Shown here piece by piece: positions 22,709 to 28,459 of a DNA stretch of 28,459 nucleotides. The notes under the pieces were generated by a model. It made no database searches and had not been told where the DNA came from. It saw only the letters and a program-made list of their open reading frames with translations. Source of the DNA: GCA-002688135 sp964536565 (GTDB lineage: Bacteria; Patescibacteriota; Patescibacteriia; Magasanikbacterales; GCA-002688135); contig CAZHXK010000005.1 in assembly GCA_964536565.1 (NCBI GenBank), forward strand, positions 1 to 28,459, read 5' to 3'. The position numbers and the translations under genes were made by a program. Position 1 is the first letter of the stretch; each line of letters begins with the position of its first letter.

Positions 22709-23690
22709 CAATAGCATTTATGATGAAAATCAATATTGAATAACTTGAGAACACGAACAAAATTCCTATCGCCGCCCACAACATCGTCTTTGTACCTTGA
22801 GTAATAAGATCTGGTTTTCCTCGAGATGTCATCAGCAAAAAACCACCATACACAAAAGACAATAATGCCAATGAACCAAGAAATCCCAGCCCGATACCAA
22901 TAACTTTACCTACAAGACGTGAAATATTGTTGATACCCTGAGGACTGCTATCTGTACCACCCAATGGATTCACTAACACAGGAACAGTAATGGCAGCCGG
23001 ATCACCACCCGGAGCCGCACCATCAGAACCAGAACCTCCTGCATCCCCAGCCCCTCCTGCACCATCAGCACCATTCCCTGTACCTGCACCATTCCCTGCT
23101 CCTGCACCATTCCCTGTACCTGCACCGTTCCCTGCATCATCATCACCAGCACCACCCGCATCAGCATCTCCTCCTCCCGCACCTGGTGTCGGATCAGGCG
23201 TACTCTCTAAACACTCCATTTTTTTATTTGTACAAATCCACTGACCAGCTTTTCTACAATCTGCTCCTCCATTTGATGTAGAAGGGCATACTTGATTAAA
23301 ATTTGACTCACACGCTTGTCCTCGTGCCGTACAGTTATCACCAAAACTGTTCATCCATAAATTTACAAAATACCCAGGAGCAGCCATTCCTAAAACATCC
23401 ACACACGACGCATATCCTGAAATATTATCTCCATTATTCAGCTTACACTGCGCTTCTCCAGTCCCACTACTAGTAGGGTCGGAACTGTCAGCATCACTCG
23501 CCGTAGCATCACACGCATCTTGTGCATCTATACATGCCACAACATCAGCATCATCAGCTAGCAGACACGCATCACCATCTGCCTTACACTCAGCCAACGT
23601 CTTCGCCTGAACGCTATCAAATGAGACTAAAAAAACAAGAGAAAAAAACAACATGATAGACACCGATGCAAATTTTCTCTCAATTATCAT
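22701..23690 (-). CDS. T4SS-pilin-like protein with Cys-rich head and Gly/Ala stalk (array member 3)
   Basis: 329 aa. Signal peptide cleaved after SVQA. The head (about 30-165) has many Cys, including spaced pairs such as CKADGDAC and CIDAQDAC. Then comes a low-complexity stalk (about 167-235) of Gly, Ala, Asn, Asp and Thr, encoded in part by 18-nt DNA repeats. The C-terminal pilin-like domain has helix 1 ending in VYGGFLLMTSRG, loop KPDLITQGTKTM and helix 2 (IGILFVFSSYSILIFII). The flexible stalk would hold the head away from the membrane. A TATACT (23697-23702) ends 6 nt before the ATG, which suits a leaderless mRNA. Confidence 0.82.
   Translation of the reverse strand: MIIERKFASVSIMLFFSLVFLVSFDSVQAKTLAECKADGDACLLADDADVVACIDAQDACDATASDADSSDPTSSGTGEAQCKLNNGDNISGYASCVDVLGMAAPGYFVNLWMNSFGDNCTARGQACESNFNQVCPSTSNGGADCRKAGQWICTNKKMECLESTPDPTPGAGGGDADAGGAGDDDAGNGAGTGNGAGAGNGAGTGNGADGAGGAGDAGGSGSDGAAPGGDPAAITVPVLVNPLGGTDSSPQGINNISRLVGKVIGIGLGFLGSLALLSFVYGGFLLMTSRGKPDLITQGTKTMLWAAIGILFVFSSYSILIFIINAIGA
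23071..23142. repeat. 18-nt tandem repeat inside array member 3
   Basis: Four tandem 18-nt units, the first and third identical (CCATTCCCTGTACCTGCA), the second with two changes and the fourth degenerate. They code for the Gly/Ala/Asn/Thr stalk in frame. Such units can change copy number by slippage. Confidence 0.85.
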
Positions 23691-23725
23691 GTCTCAAGTA
23701 TAGCAAAAAATCCCACAGCCAACCA

Positions 23726-26035
23726 CTATCCGAACACACTGAATATAAACCGAACAACAGCCGTTGATACAAACACAGCAACCAAACCAACAGACGCCCA
23801 TATAACCGTCTTCCGCCCTGTATCCACCCGCGCCGGCACACCAGCAGCTGTCATCCACACCACACCACCATATACAACCAACCCAAGAGCTATCGATCCA
23901 ATAATTCCTAAAAACGTACTAATTAAATTCGCAATAAACGTTTGCGGAGAATTTATCCCCTTCGCATCAACCGGATTTGGAAAGACATTAATAGCCGGAA
24001 GGACAATATTTTTTGTACAACTCTCTACTGTTCCATTAATCTTAACCTTCGCTGTATCACACTTCGTACAAACCTGCTTGAGCAACACCTTGGGGTCACT
24101 CGCAGCTCCAAAAATCGGCACATTCGGAGCACCCACGCACTCAAACTCCGCAGGCTGCTTTCCACACTTTCCACTCTTTGTCAGCACACAACAATTATCA
24201 GCTCCAGCAGCACCACCTGTTTGACCCTTACTCAAATCATAAATCTTCTTCGCCGGATACGACTTACATTCCCAATCTGGGCCACGCGTCTGCGCATCCT
24301 TCGTACATTGCGGATGTTCAGTCGCTGCTCCACCCGTTGTCACCTTTCCATCATACACAAGATCAATACAGTCCTCTTTATCCTTTCGACATGCACAAAA
24401 CAACTTTGGCGCAGCACACCATTTCGAAAGCGTCATCCCCTCCATACCACCCGGGAAAGCCTCGGCCATAGCCTTTTCACACGCAATATCACCAGACGCA
24501 CAGGGAGGCCAAAGCTGAAGCTCTCCAGTATTCAAATCCACTCCCTTAAAAGCCGGAAGTATCGCAGATTTCTCACATCCATTCAAAACCATCATGTGAT
24601 TGTCATACACTACATTCGCACTAGACATTTGAGCCGTAGGAAAGCCAGATCCAGAACTAAGAACAACAGAACCACTCGGATTACACGAATAAAATACAGC
24701 AGCAAACACATTTTTGCCTGAATCAACAACATACTCTTCTGTAACAGCACCCGCTGATGTCACCTTACATGTTGTATCCCCCGTTGAACTAGACACCTCA
24801 CATTCCAACGTCTCAGAACCAGCCGTCTCATATGACACCGTCTGCTGCGCACCATAAATAGTATCCAACACCTGTGTAGGTGTGAATTTCTCAAACCCCG
24901 GCTGCGTCTGCAATCCACCAATCACATTCGCCATTTCCTGAATGGAGGCCTCTTGCGGATGCGGATCATAACAGCTCGTATCCGACGTTCTCTTTTTCGG
25001 AATACAGCAGAACTCCTTCTTTTTAGCATCAATATATTTCTTCACTTCATCCAAAGCATTCGCTGCATTCTCAGCCTTCTGCTCTGTCCATTGTTCAATA
25101 ATCGAATTCAAATCGGTCTTTGCTCCAACCTCCTGACCAGCCAAACACACATCGTACGCTAACGGCTTATTTGGTAACTTCGTAAAAGTCTGAAACTTAT
25201 TATTTTTATATACATCCTGATACACAAATGAATACGGACTCGATGCCTTAAAAGAAGGACAAGACGTCGTAGCTGCAGAGTCGAACGCACCACCCACAAA
25301 GTTAATTGGCATGATCTGATTTATACTATCCTTACTCGCATCATACCCGCTACATGAAAATTTTGTGGCATTATCACCATGCACTAAAAAATCACTAATC
25401 TTGTAACATTGATCTGACCAATCCGGACCCTCCCGATATATACAACAGGTCAAACCCGTAGCAGCATCTTGATCCGGTGACTTACCTGCATAATTCCAAA
25501 ACTTTCCCGCCTGAGTCTCTTCAGCAACCGCGGCATCATACTGCGATTGCCACCCAGACCAAGGTCCAAATTTCTCACCTACATCACACCATTTTTTTAC
25601 ATCAATATTCTGCCCATTCAAACTGCCCTGCGTCCCAAGTAATTTTTCTGACTTATACGTAACAACAGACGATTTTGGAACAATACAACCCTTACTCGTA
25701 TTAGTAATTTCATATGCACCAGCATATCCGTAAGGAACAAACCCTGCGTTCTTAAAATCCTCAATGTCAAATTCACTCGGATTATCAGGCAAACATTCTG
25801 AACCACTATTATTGGCCACAAACTCAGTCGATGAGTCCCATGACGCCTCTGAATTGATACTAACAGGTTCGACACAAGCATCAAACTTAGGAGGGTCATT
25901 CTGAAAATATAAACAACACCCCTTAAACTCAGCCGCATCAACATTCTGCACCAAACCAAACATCGCAATCCACGCAAACGACATTGCTATGAATACCTTC
26001 ATCAATCGTAACGCTGAAAATCTAAACAAAACCAT
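23726..26035 (-). CDS. large Cys-rich protein with C-terminal T4SS-pilin-like domain (array member 2)
   Basis: 769 aa, unusually large for a protein ending in a pilin-type domain. Signal peptide cleaved near 34 (NVDA). The ectodomain (about 35-690) has some 34 Cys. A CC pair followed by an aliphatic residue occurs four times (40-41, 197-198, 343-344, 615-616), and GPDW with a following Cys occurs near 203 and 585, so it probably consists of degenerate repeats held by disulfides. The C-terminal domain has helix 1 (about 702-724) ending in VYGGVVWMTAAG, loop VPARVDTGRKTV and helix 2 (about 745-766). I recognise no family for the ectodomain. It could be an adhesin or the tip of the assembled structure (inference). 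It starts 1 nt after member 1. Confidence 0.82.
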   Translation of the reverse strand: MVLFRFSALRLMKVFIAMSFAWIAMFGLVQNVDAAEFKGCCLYFQNDPPKFDACVEPVSINSEASWDSSTEFVANNSGSECLPDNPSEFDIEDFKNAGFVPYGYAGAYEITNTSKGCIVPKSSVVTYKSEKLLGTQGSLNGQNIDVKKWCDVGEKFGPWSGWQSQYDAAVAEETQAGKFWNYAGKSPDQDAATGLTCCIYREGPDWSDQCYKISDFLVHGDNATKFSCSGYDASKDSINQIMPINFVGGAFDSAATTSCPSFKASSPYSFVYQDVYKNNKFQTFTKLPNKPLAYDVCLAGQEVGAKTDLNSIIEQWTEQKAENAANALDEVKKYIDAKKKEFCCIPKKRTSDTSCYDPHPQEASIQEMANVIGGLQTQPGFEKFTPTQVLDTIYGAQQTVSYETAGSETLECEVSSSTGDTTCKVTSAGAVTEEYVVDSGKNVFAAVFYSCNPSGSVVLSSGSGFPTAQMSSANVVYDNHMMVLNGCEKSAILPAFKGVDLNTGELQLWPPCASGDIACEKAMAEAFPGGMEGMTLSKWCAAPKLFCACRKDKEDCIDLVYDGKVTTGGAATEHPQCTKDAQTRGPDWECKSYPAKKIYDLSKGQTGGAAGADNCCVLTKSGKCGKQPAEFECVGAPNVPIFGAASDPKVLLKQVCTKCDTAKVKINGTVESCTKNIVLPAINVFPNPVDAKGINSPQTFIANLISTFLGIIGSIALGLVVYGGVVWMTAAGVPARVDTGRKTVIWASVGLVAVFVSTAVVRFIFSVFG

Positions 26036-26036
26036 A

Positions 26037-26477
26037 TTATTTATCTACCTCAACAGTCTCACCAGCCTTCCCCTTTAAGAAGTTGAATGAGCTATCGACA
26101 TCAAGAGATAGGATCGCAAACTGCACAATTGCAGCAGATAGGAACACAATCACCAAACCAATCACTGCATTCTTCACAATATCTCGTCCTTTCGTAATGC
26201 GCTGCTCAGAACCTCCCGAAGTCACCCATGTAAATCCACCATACATGAACATCAATAACGCAAGCGAGCCAGAAATACCAAACAAGAATTCAGCCACATT
26301 AATGATTGTATTTACACCATCCGCAATCTGACAATTCCCCGTAGACTTACAATGGTATGGTGGTTCGTCCGGAATCTCAAAAAAAACCTGAGCCCGTGTC
26401 GCCTGAGGAGAAAACAAAAACAAACCGAACATCATCGGAATCATCATTAAAATTACTTTAGTCCCCCTTGAGAACAT
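26037..26477 (-). CDS. T4SS-pilin-like protein (array member 1)
   Basis: 146 aa from ATG 26477. An ATG at 26594 in the same frame would add 39 residues that run into an intergenic repeat and do not make a better signal peptide. Signal peptide cleaved after ATRA, a short ectodomain with two Cys (YHCKSTGNCQIADG), helix 1 ending in MYGGFTWVTSGG, loop SEQRITKGRDIV, helix 2 (IGLVIVFLSAAIVQFAI) and an unusually long charged C-terminal tail (FLKGKAGETVEVDK). It is the first gene of the array and is translationally coupled to the giant member 2. Confidence 0.84.
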   Translation of the reverse strand: MFSRGTKVILMMIPMMFGLFLFSPQATRAQVFFEIPDEPPYHCKSTGNCQIADGVNTIINVAEFLFGISGSLALLMFMYGGFTWVTSGGSEQRITKGRDIVKNAVIGLVIVFLSAAIVQFAILSLDVDSSFNFLKGKAGETVEVDK

Positions 26478-26550
26478 ACTTATTATTTTTAAAAACCACC
26501 CAACACAACAACCACTGAGGTGAAAATTTTCGTGCCGGAATGACATTTGT

Positions 26551-26618
26551 CGATTTGGACTGAGCGACGCAACGAGGCGTACGTAGTAGTACATTGAGCA
26601 AGTTGCGAGGGAAAATCG
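26551..26618. repeat. intergenic repeat with two GAGC-GAGG units
   Basis: Two related units (GAGCGACGCAACGAGG and GAGCAAGTTGCGAGGG) flank a GTACGTAGTAGTAC centre and are bounded by CGATTT and AAAATCG. The first part resembles the 45-nt insertion at 130-174. Confidence 0.4.
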
Positions 26619-26627
26619 ATAAAGATC

Positions 26628-26661
26628 GTCCAGTACGGAAACCGTTATCTCTCTACTGGAC
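26628..26661 (-). terminator. hairpin at the end of the solute-binding protein gene
   Basis: GTCCAGTA and TACTGGAC pair perfectly (8 bp) across the stop codon of the gene, with CGG-AAA-CCG inside. The following T tract is poor, so it may be a weak terminator or 3' protector. Confidence 0.45.
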
Positions 26662-28068
26662 TGTTTGGTTAATCTTAGTCACCGCATTCTTAACAGCCTT
26701 ATTAAACGCTTCCTCATCCGCAGCCTCAATAGCTAGTTTCGCATTCGTAATCAACTCCCTTATCACACCATCAGCAGCATCTCCATCCTTTCCTGAATAC
26801 CATGTCTGAGCAGTTAAAACCTGATCCGCAAATGGACCTAAGAATAAATCCTCCCGCTGTTCATCAATCAATGCGCGCAAAGCCGTAGGTTTTTCTGTTT
26901 TCTCCAAATAATCCTTTACGTTATCAACATTCGATTCAAACAAAAGGAAATCCCACGCCCATGTCGTATTCGCAGATTTCTTTGATACACCTTCCAACCA
27001 GAAATTCGCAATATTGATTGGTTGATCAGGTAATTGCTGTGGCACCGGAGCGATACCAATCGGTAACTTCGGAGCACGTGCCTTAATCAATGGAAGTTGA
27101 TATGAATAGCCAAACAAATACGCGGCCTGCCCACGAATAAATGCCTCAAGCCCATCAGGCTGTAACGCATTCCACGTATACACCTTTCGAACAGGCAAAG
27201 AAAAATCAATATAAAAACGAAGTGCATCAATCCCTGGCGGTGTCGCACGATCTAATCCTGGTGGATTCTTATGAAACGTTGCAAAACCGAAATCATCAGT
27301 CATCTGTGCACCCGCCTGCATCATAATCAAGGCCAACAAATCCGGACTTCGCGGAACATTCGCAGCAGTACCAATCACCGCACCCGGACGAACCAATTTA
27401 AATTGATCATCAACCACCGTCACTTTTTCAACATGAGACTGGAACTGTGCCCATGTCGTCGGTGGCGTTGCAACACCCGCTGTATTCACCAAATCACTAT
27501 TGTAAAAAAGCATCATCGTATCAACAGACAGGGGTATCGCGTACACACCACCCGTCGCCAAATCCGCCTTTGTTGCAGACCCATCACGAGGTAACAACAT
27601 ATTGTCCAAAGCAACATCAACAAACGTCGCTTTCAACTCTCGAGGTGTTAGCCCTCGCTTGGTTACAATGGAAGTTTCGGTTTTCCCTTCCAAACCACCC
27701 TTAGGAACAATATTAGAAATAGTGTATGACTCAGGCATGACAGCCAGCTTGCTCTGATATCCTCGAACCCATGAATTATGAACCGCGAACAAATCAGGAC
27801 CACGATCCTCCGCAAAAGCCTGAATCAACTCTTCCTCATAAATTTCAGGTCGAATCTGTCGATAGTTAATTGTGACATTCGGATGAATTGATCGATAACG
27901 TTTCATCACTGCATCAAATGCATCAGTACCATCAAATGGTCGCCAATACGTAAGTGTAACAGGCGCCGTCAATGCAGCTGCCTGAGGATCCACCGTACTC
28001 TTACAAGCCTGCCCTCCCAATACCAAAAAAGCGCATACAGCTAATACACCAAATACTCCTTTTCTCAT
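26653..28068 (-). CDS. extracellular solute-binding protein, family 1 (sugar-type)
   Basis: 471 aa. It resembles the MalE/UgpB-like binding proteins of ABC importers: TLTYWRPFDGTDAFDAVMKRY then HPNVTINYRQI, GPDLFAVHNSWV, VYAIPLSVDTMMLFYNSDL, and a C-terminal part with FIRGQAAYLFGYSYQLP and a NIANFWLEGVSKKS block. The N terminus is a lipoprotein-like signal (LVLGGQAC, Cys22) with a non-canonical lipobox, followed by a polar linker. It would be membrane-anchored and bind an oligosaccharide or similar ligand. No permease or ATPase gene is in the window. AAGGAG lies 2-3 nt before the ATG. It starts 22 nt after galU, so the two are probably co-transcribed. Confidence 0.88.
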   Translation of the reverse strand: MRKGVFGVLAVCAFLVLGGQACKSTVDPQAAALTAPVTLTYWRPFDGTDAFDAVMKRYRSIHPNVTINYRQIRPEIYEEELIQAFAEDRGPDLFAVHNSWVRGYQSKLAVMPESYTISNIVPKGGLEGKTETSIVTKRGLTPRELKATFVDVALDNMLLPRDGSATKADLATGGVYAIPLSVDTMMLFYNSDLVNTAGVATPPTTWAQFQSHVEKVTVVDDQFKLVRPGAVIGTAANVPRSPDLLALIMMQAGAQMTDDFGFATFHKNPPGLDRATPPGIDALRFYIDFSLPVRKVYTWNALQPDGLEAFIRGQAAYLFGYSYQLPLIKARAPKLPIGIAPVPQQLPDQPINIANFWLEGVSKKSANTTWAWDFLLFESNVDNVKDYLEKTEKPTALRALIDEQREDLFLGPFADQVLTAQTWYSGKDGDAADGVIRELITNAKLAIEAADEEAFNKAVKNAVTKINQTVQ

Positions 28069-28090
28069 ATCTCCTTGAGGCCGAGGCCTA

Positions 28091-28459
28091 TTACGTTGTT
28101 TCTTTTAAAAACGTCTTAACTACATCTTCAACAACATTCGCTTTTCGATCTGTTCGAGTTCGCAAATATGTTGCAAACTTCTCACCGATCTCCTCATGCT
28201 GCACCCCCATCTCAACCGCAGCCTTCATAAACTCTAGTTTGTTTCCACAATCGTATCGCTTTCCTTCAAACGCATGCGCGTAAATTGCACGAGAACCAAC
28301 TAAGCTACGAAATGCATCAATCAATCTAATCTCACCATCAGGAGAAGCACTCGCAGTTTCAAGTGCATCAAACACTTCTGGAGTGATAATATATCGTCCA
28401 ATAATTCCTAAATTTGACGGTGCAACAGACGGATCAGGTTTTTCCACCAATGATCGAAC
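28091..28459 (-). CDS. galU: UTP-glucose-1-phosphate uridylyltransferase, C-terminal part (cut by window edge)
   Basis: The last ~122 residues of GalU, which makes UDP-glucose from UTP and glucose-1-phosphate for envelope polysaccharides. The frame is open to the window edge, so the N-terminal nucleotide-binding half lies outside. Diagnostic stretches are VEKPDPSVAPSNLGIIGRYI, GEIRLIDAF, the nucleotide-sugar site RYDCGNKLEFMKA, and the C-terminal helix EKFATYLRTRT. The TTG at 28448-28450 within this frame is an internal Leu codon and not a start. Confidence 0.93.
   Translation of the reverse strand, partial: VRSLVEKPDPSVAPSNLGIIGRYIITPEVFDALETASASPDGEIRLIDAFRSLVGSRAIYAHAFEGKRYDCGNKLEFMKAAVEMGVQHEEIGEKFATYLRTRTDRKANVVEDVVKTFLKETT

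Noticed and set aside
23071..23142. Regular 18-nt repeats considered as a CRISPR array
   Set aside because: The units are contiguous without spacers, and they code in frame for a protein stalk.
22990..23244. Plus-strand frame coding a Pro/Ala/Phe repeat protein
   Set aside because: It is the antisense shadow of the Gly/Ala stalk repeats of array member 3, with no promoter or ribosome site.
23942..24721. Long plus-strand frame of 259 codons opposite array member 2
   Set aside because: Arg/Ser/Thr/Leu-rich shadow composition, no ribosome site, and the opposite strand has a clear signal peptide and pilin domain.
26478..26594. N-terminal extension of array member 1 to the ATG at 26594
   Set aside because: The added 39 residues run into an intergenic repeat and would put non-signal sequence ahead of a good signal peptide.

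Overview
The window looks like part of the genome of a small-genome bacterium of the Candidate Phyla Radiation (Patescibacteria). This is inferred from the gene families, because no search could be run. The pointers are a tandem array of genes with the two-helix type IV secretion pilin domain (T4SS_pilin-like) that is common in that radiation, moderately low G+C, tightly packed genes, and many core genes (rpoB, rpoC, pnp, ruvC, yebC) without a visible Shine-Dalgarno site. The phylum within the radiation cannot be fixed from this sequence.

Layout. Positions 1-420 hold a tRNA-Arg(UCU) gene, a damaged second copy of its 3' end plus terminator, and a long imperfect palindrome. A Xer-type tyrosine recombinase (minus) and rpsO (plus) diverge from a shared promoter region near 1400-1440. 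rpsO, an NYN-domain nuclease and pnp follow on the plus strand as an RNA-decay/ribosome block; the pnp promoter is embedded in the terminator of the nuclease gene. A CTP-dependent polyprenol-kinase-like membrane protein, ruvC, yebC, rpoC and rpoB run on the minus strand. Upstream of rpoB is a strong minus-strand promoter, then about 210 nt rich in hairpins ending in a terminator, which is either an attenuated leader or a separate small RNA.

Positions 15.2-19.4 kb are accessory. They contain two small plus-strand genes with their own promoters and terminators, mgtE (minus), and a compact plus-strand operon of five unrecognised genes (two lipoproteins). That operon has a near-consensus promoter, a Shine-Dalgarno site before every gene, 10-13 nt gaps, a strong terminator and visibly higher G+C than its surroundings. 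It looks acquired.

Positions 19.4-19.8 kb are a repeat-rich spacer. Positions 19.8-26.5 kb are nine consecutive minus-strand genes, each encoding a signal peptide, a variable ectodomain and a C-terminal two-helix pilin-like domain. Seven encode plain or nearly plain pilins; one carries a Cys-rich head and a Gly/Ala/Asn/Asp stalk; one is a 769-residue protein with about 34 cysteines. They probably build a cell-surface or secretion structure, but no secretion ATPase or channel gene lies in the window. Beyond them lie a family 1 extracellular solute-binding protein and the 3' part of galU, cut by the window edge.
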